Source: Saprospiraceae bacterium
GTDB lineage: Bacteria; Bacteroidota; Bacteroidia; Chitinophagales; Saprospiraceae
Direction: 5' to 3'
DNA length: 64,000 bases
NCBI GenBank assembly: GCA_016713025.1
Contig: JADJPZ010000004.1
Coordinates: 868,001-932,000, forward strand
Shown: piece by piece, positions 1-9,654 of the stretch
Layout of the letters: each line of letters opens with the position of its first letter
Position numbering within the stretch: the first letter of the stretch is position 1
Made by a program: the position numbers and the translations under genes
The notes under the pieces: model-generated
The model's input: only the letters and a program-made list of their open reading frames with translations
What the model was told of the DNA's origin: nothing
The model's database searches: none

Positions 1-1187
1 CCGTCATTTCCAACTCGTATCTTCCTTTGGCTCCTTGTATTGCTTGTAGGTTTAAGTCTATATCGTTGTCTTTACAATAGTTTTGATTTTCGGGACTATG
101 GTAGGCACCATCTGCATACACTGATTCTATCTTATCTGATATGATTTCCTGTGTTTTTTCGGTATCTTCTTTTAAGAAGTCAGTGTCAGGAGTACTTACT
201 ACTTTAACATTGACATTCGTAATTAAATTTAGATTTTCATCATCGCATGTCTCCGTTACATTCACACTGTAGCCTTTTACTTGTTTTTTTTTGTCCATCG
301 TTACCTCCTTTGCTACGGTAGGTACTGTCGGTATCGTGTGGCGATTGTACAGACTGCGCCGATATGGATTCTTTTTCTTTGGCTACTATCATTTTATCTT
401 CGGTGATCTCGTACTGTTCGGTGAATACTCTTTGTAATGTTTTGTAACTGTCTGTTTGTGAGCCTTCGGTTAGCTCTAATACTTTCGATATCAGGGTACC
501 TAACTCTTTTAATTTACTCTTAACTTCCTGGCTCGTATGGGTGTACACTACTTTGTCTCCTTGCATTTTTAGTGCGTCTTCCAGCTTCTCTTTAAGTGTA
601 GCTTCTAAGTGAGCATTGTCTTTTATTTCCTTGTAATAAAGCTCTAACGTTTTATGTATCAATTCGTAACGGCTCAACCATGCTATATTACTTCCCAATA
701 ACTTACTGTCCATTCTTATTTTCTTGCCGCTTACTCCAAATTCAATACATTGATCCTTTGTCGTCTGGGCAAATACTTCTGCAAATAGATTTTTTCCGTT
801 TTCCTTGTCATAAGCTGCTACATTGTGCCGAAATAGATAGTAAGTGGATTCTGTAGGTATGGTGTCGCTTAAATTTAATAACCCTAATGCACTTCGATAT
901 AACAAGTTGAATCTACAGTTTTCAAATATCTTCTCATCACTCAAACCATCTGCTTCCTTCAATATCATCATCCCTATCATTACTCGTATGGATGCATTTG
1001 GTCTGCCTTGACTATCACTATATAAAGGACTGAACAACTCCTCGTCTATGCGCATAATCACTTCTTTGCGAAATAGATTATGCCAGGCATCAGGATTTTC
1101 ATACACTGTTTGTACCTTGCCACTAAATAATGAAACAGGGCTTGAAAACATATCCAACTGTAGGTGCTTTGATGATTTTTTTAGCAT
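1..1187 (-). pseudogene. IS1182-family transposase, frameshifted and cut by the window edge
   Basis: DDE transposase of the IS1182 type. The first reading frame (240-1187) has the N-terminal DUF772-like region (NASIRVMIGMMILKEADGLS; SALGL; IPTESTYYLFR) and reaches the conserved SPHDTDSTYR segment. It then runs out of frame at a run of nine A residues (284-292). In another frame the protein continues as KQVKGYSVNVTETCDDENLN and on to ADGAYHSPENQNY, the expected DDE-domain segment, open to base 1. Removing one A joins the frames, so this is an insertion of one A, transcriptional slippage on the A9 run, or a sequencing error. The C-terminus is outside the window. Family assignment is strong; activity is uncertain. 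Confidence 0.85.
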
Positions 1188-1283
1188 CCGGATTAAAGTT
1201 ATTTTGATATCACAAATTTAAAACATATGTTCTTTTTTATACTATATTTGTGAATCAATTATTAAATACTTTTAGGAGTGGAC
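1..1283 (-). mobile_element. IS1182-family insertion sequence, one end only
   Basis: This is the transposase-start end of an insertion sequence whose other end lies outside the window. The inner boundary is placed at 1283 because 1270-1283, read on the minus strand, is GTCCACTCCTAAAA. That nearly equals the terminal inverted repeats of a 134-bp non-coding element at 42859-42992 (GTCCACTCTGAAAA and GTCCACTCCGAAAA), suggesting a shared transposase. The only gene is the transposase on the minus strand. The IS end is followed within 6 bp by a 64-bp sequence repeated at 48161-48225. The target duplication cannot be tested without the missing end. Confidence 0.75.
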
Positions 1284-1288
1284 TCAAT

Positions 1289-1352
1289 CATAATATATTG
1301 TAAATTAAATAATTATGATCGTAAATTTTGTAATCAATTTTCTGTTTGGTAT
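1289..1352. repeat. 64-bp dispersed repeat, copy 1
   Basis: Nearly the same sequence occurs at 48161-48225 in the same orientation. Both copies contain CATAAT...ATTATG half-palindromes around a shared AT-rich core, and end in TCTGTTTGGTAT. Both lie just upstream of plus-strand genes (the TIGR04282-type transferase here, PorP/SprF there). It could be a promoter or regulatory module, or the remains of a small mobile element. This copy begins 6 bp from the IS end. Confidence 0.6.
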
Positions 1353-1378
1353 TTCATGTGTAATGTAGAGAAAAGATA

Positions 1379-1999
1379 TTGAAAGGAAATAGTTCTGATA
1401 AACTCATCATATTCATTAAAAACCCTATAGTGGGCAAGGTGAAGACCCGTATAGCAGCTGGATCTGACGATGATCAGGCACTCATAATTTATAAAAAATT
1501 GCTTAAAATCACACGAAAAATTACAACAACACTTAATGTGGATAAGTATCTTTTTTACAGTGATGCGATATCACTGGATGACGACTGGGACAATAATAAA
1601 TATATCAAAAAAAAACAAGCGGACGGCGATCTTGGACATAGGATGTTCCACGCATTTCAAACATGTTTTAGTTCGCAAGCTAACTTTGATAGCAAAGTAC
1701 TCATCATCGGTAGTGATTGTCCCTACATCACTCCGGCACTAATTGAAAATGCCTTCTCTGCATTGGATGATCATGATGTAGTTATCGGGCCGACTAAAGA
1801 TGGGGGTTATTATTTACTAGGTATGAAAAAATTACATCAAGCACTATTTTATGGGGTAAACTGGAGTAGTGATACTGTGTTTAATACCACGCTTGAAAAA
1901 ATTAAGAATAATGGTCTGAGTTACACCCAAACGACTCTTTTGAATGATATCGACACATATGAAGATTGGGTGGAATTTCAAATGTCTGGTAGACAATAA
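1379..1999 (+). CDS. TIGR04282-type glycosyltransferase (DUF2064)
   Basis: About 206 residues with the nucleotidyltransferase/GT-A-like fold of the TIGR04282 family, often annotated as arsenosugar-biosynthesis-type glycosyltransferase. Visible family motifs are the N-terminal LIIFIKNPIVGKVKTRIA, the central IIGSDCPYITPALI, VIGPTKDGGYYLLG, and the C-terminal LLNDIDTYEDW. The start is a TTG; there is no upstream in-frame ATG, and the motif IIFIKNP lies only nine residues in, so the N-terminus cannot be much shorter. No arsenic or sugar-pathway gene is nearby, so the substrate is unknown. The neighbouring IS may have separated it from a former partner. Confidence 0.8.
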   Translation: MKGNSSDKLIIFIKNPIVGKVKTRIAAGSDDDQALIIYKKLLKITRKITTTLNVDKYLFYSDAISLDDDWDNNKYIKKKQADGDLGHRMFHAFQTCFSSQANFDSKVLIIGSDCPYITPALIENAFSALDDHDVVIGPTKDGGYYLLGMKKLHQALFYGVNWSSDTVFNTTLEKIKNNGLSYTQTTLLNDIDTYEDWVEFQMSGRQ

Positions 2000-2186
2000 A
2001 TGCTTTCTGAATAAAATTAATATCTTTTAAAAAGGTTCAACAAAGTCAATCTCATAAATTTTTGCTCCCATAGAGAGTAATTTTTATGAGAATGCTTTAT
2101 TTATAAATTAATTCATACATTTGGCGACCTAATTCAATAGTAGATTTTACGAATTTTATCCTTTACCATTTTAAAACAAATCTTAT

Positions 2187-4958
2187 ATGAACCGGAAATG
2201 GAATATTTTTACAATTATCCCTTGCCTTCTTTTTATCTCTGTGGTGATCAATGCTCAAAATATTCCTTCGCCCAAGGAGCATTTTGGTTTTGAAATAGGT
2301 GATGATTATCATCTGGCAACATATACACAAACAGAATCTTATTTTAAAAAACTGGCAGCCGCGTCTCCAAAAGCAAAATATAATATCATAGGTAAGACCG
2401 AAGAGGGTAGGGATCAGTTCATGATGGTGGTGACTTCTCCTGAAAATCAACAAAAATTGGAATATTATAAGTCTATTTCTCAAAAATTAGGTAATCCGGA
2501 TGGTATTTCAGATGAGCAAGCCAGAGCGATGGCACGAGAAGGTAAAGCAGTGGTTTGGATTGATGGCGGATTACACTCTACCGAAACAGTTGCAACTCAC
2601 CAACTGATTGCGACTGCTTATAAGCTGCTCACAAGTACTGATCCGGAGACTACAAGAATTCTGGACAATTTGATCATACTGATGGTACATGCTAATCCCG
2701 ACGGGCAGGAACTTGTCACCAATTGGTATATGCGTAATCCAGTCCCTGAAAAGAGGTCGTTGCAGCACGTGCCAAAACTATATCAAAAGTACGTAGGTCA
2801 TGATAACAACAGAGATTTCTATATGCTCAATATGAAAGAATCACAGAATATCGCCCGACAGTTGTTTGTTGAGTGGATACCACAGATCATGTACAATCAT
2901 CATCAAACGAGTCCTGCAGGTGCGGTAGTAGCAGGTGCTCCATACAGAGACCCTTTTAACTATGTCATGGATCCGCTTATTATATCAGGACTCGATGCCA
3001 TAGGAGCTGCCAATCAGAATCGTCTGAATGTAGAGGGCAAAACAGGATATACCAGCAAAAGTGGTTCAGTATTTTCTACCTGGTACAATGGTGGACTTCG
3101 TACTACCACTTATTTCCACAACATGGTAGGTTTGCTGACTGAAATCACAGGTGGACCTAACCCTATGAATATCCCATTGGTGACAAATCGGCTCATTCCA
3201 AACGCTGCTACACCAAACCCCGTAGTGCCTCAAAAGTGGTTTTTCAGACAAAGTATAGACTACTCGGTATCTCTTAATTATGCTATGCTGGATTATGCTG
3301 CCAGAAACAGGGATCAGCTCTTATACAATATTTATAAGATGGGTATGAACTCTATAGATCGGGGTAGCAGAGATTATTGGGCATTGAGCCCTTCAAAGAT
3401 TGAAGAAATGAACCGGCTCATTGCTGATGGACAAAAAAATAAAACTACTGAATCTACTACAGCCAATGAAGAATCATATTGGACAGGTGGTCCAGGTTCA
3501 CCTAAAAAAATCTATGATACTGTAATGACAAATCCAAAATATAAAGATCCCAGAGGATTTATCATACCATCAGACCAGAAGGATTTTGCCACGGCGGTAG
3601 AGTTTCTCAATGCATTGATAAAAACCGGAGTGATAGTACACAAAGCCACAAGAGAGTTTAACGTAAATGGCAAATCATATCCTGCCAACTCCTATATCGT
3701 AAAGACGAATCAGGCTTTCAGACCACATGTGATAGATTTGTTTGAACCTCAAGACCACCCCAATGATTTTCAATATCCCGGAGGACCACCCGTACCACCA
3801 TATGATGCGGCAGGTTGGACACTTGCATATCAGATGGGTGTAAAATTTGACAGAATCATGGAAGGGTTTGACGGGCCTTTTGAAAAAAATCCAATCGGTC
3901 AGCTTCTGGAACATAAAGTAAATCTTCCTGACTTGGCAAAAGTGAAAGGTTTTCTTTTTAATGCCGCCGTAAATAACTCTTACAAAGTCATCAATACTTT
4001 TTTGAATAATAATGTAGATGTATTCCGGATCACTAATGAAATAGCGGATGCAAAAAGCGGTGCAGGTTCGTTTTTTGTACCTGTCAATGCTAAGACCAAA
4101 TCCATCATTGCCCAAAATGCTGTATTGATGAAGCAAGCACCTGAAGTTGCCAGCGTAAATCCTTCTTCAATACAAAAAATTGGCCATGCACGTATAGCTC
4201 TTTGGGATACTTATGGAGGGTCGATGCCATCAGGTTGGATCAGATGGATGATGGAACAATTTAATTTTCCAATGAAACTGATCTTTGCCAATGAAATTGA
4301 TAGCGTAAATCTGAAATCAAATTATGATGTTATCGTTTTTGTTGGTGGCTCCATCCCTGGTATCTCAGGAACAGGTGGAAGAAGTCAAAGCATGCCTCAT
4401 GCAGACTCTATACCATCTGAATACAGGCACACTTTAGGCCGAATCACCGTCGATAAATCCATACCCCAATTAAAAAATTTCTTGGATGAAGGAGGAAATA
4501 TTGTCACTATTGGCTCTGCTTGCAACCTTGCTTATCACTTAAAACTTCCTTTGTCTAATGCCCTCACAGAAATTGTAAATGGTGAACCAAAACCATTGCC
4601 TAAAGAAAAGTACTACACTCCGGGTAGTATATTGAAAGTAGCTGTAAATAATAAACAAGCTGCGGCTGCCGGAATGGAAGAGACAGCAGACATATATTTC
4701 GCCGACAGTCCCGTTTTTAATATTTCACCTATGGCATTGGCCAAACAGGAAATTGTGCCACTATTGTGGTTTGGTAAGGAAAAGCCCCTTAAGAGTGGTT
4801 GGTCGTGGGGTCAAAACTATTTGCAGGATAAAGTTACAGGATTTATGGCAAATGTAGGCAAAGGAAAATTATATGCGTTTGGGCCTGAAATCACATTCAG
4901 AGCTCAGTCACATGGCACTTTTAAATTGCTTTTCAATCAGCTATATACTACAAAGTAG
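2187..4958 (+). CDS. Secreted M14-family zinc carboxypeptidase-like protein
   Basis: About 923 residues. A signal peptide (hydrophobic IFTIIPCLLFISVVINAQ) is followed by an M14 peptidase domain. The zinc-site signature is GGLHSTET (H130, E133), with HANPDGQE and then NHHQTSP as the probable second histidine region. The catalytic Glu is likely in LLTEITGG (about E319). The C-terminal third contains RIALWDTYGGSMPSGWIRW and VIVFVGGSIPG, which resemble a class I glutamine-amidotransferase-like fold, common as a tail in large Bacteroidota M14 proteins. It probably acts in the periplasm or outside the cell on peptides. It stands alone and is followed by a hairpin terminator at 5003-5049. The peptidase fold is firm; the exact substrate is not known. 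Confidence 0.88.
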   Translation: MNRKWNIFTIIPCLLFISVVINAQNIPSPKEHFGFEIGDDYHLATYTQTESYFKKLAAASPKAKYNIIGKTEEGRDQFMMVVTSPENQQKLEYYKSISQKLGNPDGISDEQARAMAREGKAVVWIDGGLHSTETVATHQLIATAYKLLTSTDPETTRILDNLIILMVHANPDGQELVTNWYMRNPVPEKRSLQHVPKLYQKYVGHDNNRDFYMLNMKESQNIARQLFVEWIPQIMYNHHQTSPAGAVVAGAPYRDPFNYVMDPLIISGLDAIGAANQNRLNVEGKTGYTSKSGSVFSTWYNGGLRTTTYFHNMVGLLTEITGGPNPMNIPLVTNRLIPNAATPNPVVPQKWFFRQSIDYSVSLNYAMLDYAARNRDQLLYNIYKMGMNSIDRGSRDYWALSPSKIEEMNRLIADGQKNKTTESTTANEESYWTGGPGSPKKIYDTVMTNPKYKDPRGFIIPSDQKDFATAVEFLNALIKTGVIVHKATREFNVNGKSYPANSYIVKTNQAFRPHVIDLFEPQDHPNDFQYPGGPPVPPYDAAGWTLAYQMGVKFDRIMEGFDGPFEKNPIGQLLEHKVNLPDLAKVKGFLFNAAVNNSYKVINTFLNNNVDVFRITNEIADAKSGAGSFFVPVNAKTKSIIAQNAVLMKQAPEVASVNPSSIQKIGHARIALWDTYGGSMPSGWIRWMMEQFNFPMKLIFANEIDSVNLKSNYDVIVFVGGSIPGISGTGGRSQSMPHADSIPSEYRHTLGRITVDKSIPQLKNFLDEGGNIVTIGSACNLAYHLKLPLSNALTEIVNGEPKPLPKEKYYTPGSILKVAVNNKQAAAAGMEETADIYFADSPVFNISPMALAKQEIVPLLWFGKEKPLKSGWSWGQNYLQDKVTGFMANVGKGKLYAFGPEITFRAQSHGTFKLLFNQLYTTK

Positions 4959-5002
4959 GTAACCTGTATATTAAGAATAGTTATTCGGTAAAGCGAGATA
5001 AA

Positions 5003-5049
5003 AAATTTCAGCATTTTATACTCCAGTAAATGTTGAAATTTTTATTTTA
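5003..5049 (+). terminator. Intrinsic terminator after the M14 peptidase
   Basis: A 14-bp stem (AAATTTCAGCATTT at 5003-5016 with AAATGTTGAAATTT at 5028-5041, one G-U pair) with an 11-base loop is followed by a T-rich tract. It lies 45 bases after the peptidase stop codon. Confidence 0.75.
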
Positions 5050-5166
5050 TTCTTAATTTTTACATGGCTAAATATTAGATTTGTACGCATAAAAGCCTGT
5101 GTCTTATCATGTCTTATCTGGAAGAGAAAATAAGGAGTTTTTTTCCCTATTGTTTTTTTAAAAATA

Positions 5167-5640
5167 CTACAATTTGGATAGAAATAAAAATTCCATCTGT
5201 TGTTTGCCTATTGCTTTTGGATCTGAGATTAAAGTCATTTTTTTTGCCCGAATATGTGCACCCGATGTCTGATCACCAAATTCCAGCATATATGTTTTTT
5301 CCGGCAGACTGAGTTCCCATTTTCTGACTTTAAAAAATCCTGAATGTTCTTTAAAAGTACGTAAGGTGTAGTTCTTTGTTGATTTTTCTTGTACGTTTCT
5401 TGTCAAATAGTCATATTTCACCACATCTTCCAAAAATTCAAAAGTACCTATATTACCTGTTGCACGCCAAATACTATCTGTCTCGCTGCCGCCGGTAGGC
5501 GTCTTAATGATATACAATATTCTCAAACTGTCCAATTTCCAGACACCTGTCAAACTTTGAGACCCATGTGTTTCGGGTTTAGTACAACTAAATGTCAATA
5601 AGAGTGAGAGAGGTATTAGGATATAAATGATGTTTTTCAT
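5167..5640 (-). CDS. Lipoprotein, lipocalin-like
   Basis: 157 residues. An N-terminal lipoprotein signal (IPLSLLLTFSC, Cys about 19) is followed by a small beta-rich domain starting LTGVWKLDSLRIL, which matches the lipocalin-like pattern of a GxW near the first strand. The middle (GTFEFLEDVVKYDYL) and the C-terminus (KMTLISDPKAIGKQQMEFLFLSKL) fit one beta-barrel domain. It is convergent with the M14 gene and probably sits in the periplasm or at the inner face of the outer membrane. No ligand can be predicted. Confidence 0.7.
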   Translation of the reverse strand: MKNIIYILIPLSLLLTFSCTKPETHGSQSLTGVWKLDSLRILYIIKTPTGGSETDSIWRATGNIGTFEFLEDVVKYDYLTRNVQEKSTKNYTLRTFKEHSGFFKVRKWELSLPEKTYMLEFGDQTSGAHIRAKKMTLISDPKAIGKQQMEFLFLSKL

Positions 5641-6174
5641 TTGTTGGACTTTAGGTTATTATACAAGATTACAATTTAATACACGGTTAGGTATCTTTCA
5701 CTTTGATTTTTACAGGGTATAAATTTATAACGTGATTTTAACCTTCTTCGTTGAAATTGAAAGAAGTTTTTATAGAGATGACTGATTTCTTGCCAATTGG
5801 AAAGGCGAGTATGTCTAAAGGTTTTCAAAAAAACGAATCTGTCAGTACTGGTCGATTCGCAATGACATATTTGTAGATTGAGTCTCTGCTCCCAAAATAA
5901 ATATTTGATGATCACTAAATGTTTTTTAACCTTTCCCATTCCTTATCAGCGGGTAGACCTAAAAGTAAACCATTGATTATCATTATAGTAAAAATCGATA
6001 TTATTTGTTTACTTTATCAAAGACTTTTCGTGTGGATTATTGATTAGGTATTTGAATTATTTTTCATAGTTAAACTGATCATAGAGTTTTGTACGAATCA
6101 TATGGAGTTCAAACTCAAAAATTGTGAACCACATCCTTAAAATGAAGACCTCCAATGAGTTTATACCTTAAAAA
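5641..6174. other. Intergenic region without a convincing gene
   Basis: About 530 bp between the lipocalin-like lipoprotein and the receptor gene. An 87-codon minus-strand frame (5676-5939) preceded by AAGGA is open, but its product has many Cys, His and Arg residues, no recognisable motif and no signal peptide. A short frame beside it (reading GLLLGLPADKEWERLKNI) looks protein-like but ends at once. These may be remains of a decayed gene; I do not call one. Confidence 0.4.
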
Positions 6175-8592
6175 TCAACTGACACGGCTATTTTCAGATT
6201 GTCCGGTTGATCGGATTTTGTAATTGGTTTTTTTGATTTTTCCGAAATTCCATGAGGCTATGCATCTGAAATAGGCATTATTGAATCTTCTGTTATAGTA
6301 AATCACAGTTTGACCAACGTCGTAAGTGCCGGATGCAAAAGTGCGATTAAAGATATCATTTGCAATCAATCTAAGTTTTACTTTGTTGTCCAAGACTTCC
6401 TTTTCGACACCTATCATGACTAATGACCTTGTAAATTCATCATTTAGTCCATCTTTTTTCCTTCCCATATACCAAGCTAACAGTTGGATTTTAAATAAAT
6501 CTTTAACATTATAGGTATTTCTGGTATGCAGATATACCTGAGGTGCCGGGGAATTCACATTGAAATCATATTGGTTGTCATAAAGTTGACTATAACTTAT
6601 GTTTAAGGTATTGACTGAAGTAAATGTTTTTGAAGTTATGTTTTTGGCGAGTGACGCAAAGTAACTGTGACCTTTTTCTAAGTTTATGGCTTTTAATATG
6701 TAGCTAAGCGAAGTGGTTCCTCGTAAAGCAGCAGCGTCAATTGGGTCTATTAAGTGGTTATAACCAATTCTTACATCATATCCTTTGTAATTGGCTCCCA
6801 ACTCAAAGGCATGAACTTTTTCGGGTATCAGATTGGGGTTTCCTTCGATGGTGGTAAACGGATCCTGATAGATCACATATGGATTTAATGCCTGATATCT
6901 CGGCCTTGTAATACGTGCGACATAAGATACTCTCATTTTCAGGGCGTTGCCCAAGGTGGTGTTGAGTTGAAGATTGGGAAAAATATTCAGATAATTGTCA
7001 TCAAGTACCTGGCCGCTACCTACACTTGTATTTAGCCTGTAATCGGTCCATTCACCCCGAAGCCCAACACCAATATTTACTTTTTTGTAAGTGCTTCCAA
7101 TGTTTACATAAGCTGCTGAAATCTTTTCATGATACTGGAAGTCATTGGACAGAATCTCATCTAAAGTAAACATTGTTCCTCCATCATTTATAAAAAAATC
7201 TGTCCCTGATTTTGTGGATACATAGCTATACTTCATTCCGAGATCCAACTTTGTTTTTCCCTTCAATATTTTTGAATAATCAACTTGTGTACTGGATATA
7301 TCGATATTGTGACCTACGTCGTTTTTAAGAAGTCTGATGCCTTCTACAGTACTTACAGTCCGGTTTTCGCTTATAAAATCATCAATTTCTGAATTGAAAA
7401 GAGAGTATTGAGATCCGATAAATAAAGTGGAACCTAAGGAGTCAAGGGTTCTATTATAGTTTAAGGTAATAGAATTATATTTTCTTACTTCATCCTTTGC
7501 TATGTTACTCTTATAAAGACTATTTTTTGCCTGGTATGATATAGCATTATTACTTATAGTATTACCACCCATTTTTTCAAGAAATCCGTTATATGCCAGA
7601 TTGATAACGCTCTTGCTATCAAGGTTGTATTGCATACCCAGCCCATAATTCGAATAGTTTTTCAGTTTTCTTTGCCAATCTGTGGTTAAATCTGATTTAA
7701 AATAATCGTCAGTCGAAGGCCTTGTTCGCGTAGTGTGAAGGAACTCTCTGTTGGTTCCTGTCAGGAATGAATAATTACCTACAAAAGATAGTTTGTTTTT
7801 GACATAGCTTAGGTCCAAAAAAGATTGTGCATTTGTTCCTGCAAAATCAGAATGTGTCAATTGTTGGCTTACAGTTCCCAACATGCCTTCTTCCTGATTT
7901 TGTTTGGTGATGACATTGATGACAGCTTTTCCTTCGGCATCATACCTGGATGATGGGTTAGGGATTATGTCAATTTTGACGATTTGAGAAACAGGTATTG
8001 CTGACAATTGTTCGGAGGTAATCAGACGTCCATTCAGGAAAATAATGGCTGCTCCTTTGCCCAAAACAGAAAATTGTCCGTTGTTTTCTATGATATTGGG
8101 TGATTTTGACAGTATCTCCGTCACCGAACTACTGGCTGACAGGATTGTTTTATCTACATTTATTTCAATGTTTCCGTTGGAATTGTATTTTACCATCGGT
8201 ATTTTAGCCACGACAGTGACCGTGGACAATATGTTTACATCCATGCGCATCACTATTGTGCCTATATCTATGTCAGCATTACTGCTATGTGCCACTTTTA
8301 TAATGGTGTCCGAAAATGCCAAAGCAGAAAACTTCAACAGTACTTGGCTATGGTTTAAATCTTTGATCACAAATGGACTGTCATCAAAAACAGCCCCTTT
8401 TATAAATGATGAGTCTGCTGCTGAAAGAACATAAATATTGCCAAAAGCCTGCTCTTTATTATCAGTAACCACTCTTCCTGAAATGGTCTGTATGGACTGG
8501 CTTGAAGCTTTTGATGGTGATAATATGATCAATGCCATAAATAAACAAAAATCTATTTTCGCAGTGCGACATAGCTTAAAGGCTCTATTCAT
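6175..8592 (-). CDS. TonB-dependent outer-membrane receptor family protein (OMP_b-brl_3 type)
   Basis: About 805 residues from the ATG at 8592; an ATG 33 bases upstream is possible but would put 11 polar residues before the signal peptide (FCLFMALIILSPSKASSQ). The order is signal peptide, CarboxypepD_reg-like domain (QTISGRVVTDNKEQAFGNIYVL), plug domain (SVTEILSKSPNI, IIFLNGRLITSEQLSAIP, IVKIDIIPNPSSRYDAEGKA, VINVITK), and a long beta-barrel (SYVARITRPRYQALNPYVI). The product ends in basic residues rather than the usual aromatic. It probably imports or binds a bulky ligand at the outer membrane, powered by a TonB complex such as the one at 35.6-38.3 kb. The lipoprotein gene at 8660-9184 lies directly upstream, 67 bp away, and is probably co-transcribed. 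Confidence 0.85.
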   Translation of the reverse strand: MNRAFKLCRTAKIDFCLFMALIILSPSKASSQSIQTISGRVVTDNKEQAFGNIYVLSAADSSFIKGAVFDDSPFVIKDLNHSQVLLKFSALAFSDTIIKVAHSSNADIDIGTIVMRMDVNILSTVTVVAKIPMVKYNSNGNIEINVDKTILSASSSVTEILSKSPNIIENNGQFSVLGKGAAIIFLNGRLITSEQLSAIPVSQIVKIDIIPNPSSRYDAEGKAVINVITKQNQEEGMLGTVSQQLTHSDFAGTNAQSFLDLSYVKNKLSFVGNYSFLTGTNREFLHTTRTRPSTDDYFKSDLTTDWQRKLKNYSNYGLGMQYNLDSKSVINLAYNGFLEKMGGNTISNNAISYQAKNSLYKSNIAKDEVRKYNSITLNYNRTLDSLGSTLFIGSQYSLFNSEIDDFISENRTVSTVEGIRLLKNDVGHNIDISSTQVDYSKILKGKTKLDLGMKYSYVSTKSGTDFFINDGGTMFTLDEILSNDFQYHEKISAAYVNIGSTYKKVNIGVGLRGEWTDYRLNTSVGSGQVLDDNYLNIFPNLQLNTTLGNALKMRVSYVARITRPRYQALNPYVIYQDPFTTIEGNPNLIPEKVHAFELGANYKGYDVRIGYNHLIDPIDAAALRGTTSLSYILKAINLEKGHSYFASLAKNITSKTFTSVNTLNISYSQLYDNQYDFNVNSPAPQVYLHTRNTYNVKDLFKIQLLAWYMGRKKDGLNDEFTRSLVMIGVEKEVLDNKVKLRLIANDIFNRTFASGTYDVGQTVIYYNRRFNNAYFRCIASWNFGKIKKTNYKIRSTGQSENSRVS

Positions 8593-8659
8593 AGTGTTAA
8601 AATGTTGGTATTGTTGTAATATCATCAGGTTTTTTTTATTGTTATTGAGTATAAGTTGT

Positions 8660-9184
8660 TTATTTAAAAATTTTACTGTCTTGTTTCAACCTTGCTATCA
8701 ATGTATCATTTTTCCTAGGATCTTTTTGTTTTGGTGAAGTAAAATCTATGACAACTTTCTTCTCAGTAGCGTTTTCAGGAGGGAAATTTACATCAAAGAT
8801 ATTAACCCATGTTGTGGGCACCGAAGAGATTGAAGGCCAGTAAAACCCACAATAGATCGGTTTTTTATCCAATGTTGCAACAAACATATTGCCATGTACG
8901 CTTGTAGACTTGAATAATAATTGATTTTTCGAAAAAGGAAGTGTAATAGTATGGTTTGCGGTATCATATTTCAAAATATCATCGTACCTTAATACAGGAA
9001 TTTCCTGAAGTTTTATAGTATCTATATTGAATGTGCTATAATCTGCTCCCCAAATTGAGTGAATGTCTTTCTTTGGAATATAAATTTCAAATCCCTGACC
9101 AATATTATGTTTTTGGATGTTTTCTTTATGGCAAGAGCAAATAAAGAATACCAAAATAGCGAAGTGAGATATTTTATTTTTCAT
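8660..9184 (-). CDS. Hypothetical lipoprotein upstream of the receptor
   Basis: The start is taken at the ATG at 9184 (MKNKISHF), because it places a clean lipoprotein signal (ILVFFICSC) at the N-terminus; an upstream ATG at 9220 would add 12 residues. About 174 residues with no recognised family; a mixed beta-rich sequence (GFEIYIPKKDIHSIWG; TLPFSKNQLLFKSTS; KPIYCGFYWPSISSVP). Its position just before a TonB-dependent receptor gene on the same strand suggests a surface or periplasmic partner, but this is inference from context. Confidence 0.65.
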   Translation of the reverse strand: MKNKISHFAILVFFICSCHKENIQKHNIGQGFEIYIPKKDIHSIWGADYSTFNIDTIKLQEIPVLRYDDILKYDTANHTITLPFSKNQLLFKSTSVHGNMFVATLDKKPIYCGFYWPSISSVPTTWVNIFDVNFPPENATEKKVVIDFTSPKQKDPRKNDTLIARLKQDSKIFK

Positions 9185-9442
9185 AATTGGTGGAGAAAAG
9201 GAGATGGATAGATATTTCATTTCAAATGAATTTAAATGTTGTTGAATGAGTGATATTGTACAATTGTCAGAACGTAAATTTGAATAAAAAAGTGATAAAA
9301 TTTAAAGCCATAAAACAGACAATTCAGGACAAAATGTAGGCAAGTATAATGAGATGGCAAAATCTTCTGCAGAAACAGCTTTTTTGTCATTTGTAAAAAT
9401 TACCACTGGTTCTTATAATCCACTCCTTCATAAGGCTACAAT

Positions 9443-9478
9443 AAAAAAAGGCAACCCATTAAATGAGTTGCCTTTCTT
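9443..9478 (-). terminator. Bidirectional hairpin terminator ending the sigma-factor locus
   Basis: GGCAAC (9450-9455) pairs with GTTGCC (9467-9472), with further pairing of CAT/ATG inside. A seven-A run on the left gives a T run on the minus strand, and CTTTCTTT follows on the right. It lies 20 bp after the 47-residue protein gene. The 265 bp between it and the lipoprotein start at 9184 contain nothing I can identify. Confidence 0.75.
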
Positions 9479-9492
9479 TCTGCATAATTTTG

Positions 9493-9636
9493 CTACTTGT
9501 TTTCAGTAGCTTTTCTACATTCCATTTTTTGATGGCATTTGTCAAGGTATTTGGGTTTGCCCACTGTCGCAAATAATACCCCAACTGTGATGATAGCGCT
9601 TGCTATTCCGATTAAAAATCCTGACTTTCTGTTCAT
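9493..9636 (-). CDS. 47-residue single-span membrane protein
   Basis: A short gene starting at the ATG at 9636. The product begins MNRKSGFLIGIASAIITVGV, then LFATVGKPKYLDKCHQ and ends MECRKATENK. It has one hydrophobic segment (about residues 6-25) and a polar tail with two Cys. It follows the 92-residue membrane protein gene by 18 bp and lies before a strong terminator, so it is very probably the last gene of the sigma-controlled unit. No family is recognised. A small membrane protein regulated by envelope or metal stress is one possibility. Confidence 0.65.
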   Translation of the reverse strand: MNRKSGFLIGIASAIITVGVLFATVGKPKYLDKCHQKMECRKATENK

Positions 9637-9654
9637 TTTTTTACTTTTTTGAAA

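Noticed and set aside
2163..2483. 106-codon minus-strand frame overlapping the M14 gene start
   Set aside because: Antisense shadow of the peptidase reading frame.
5676..5939. 87-codon minus-strand frame
   Set aside because: No motif, odd composition with many Cys/His/Arg, no coding neighbours; chance frame or decayed gene.
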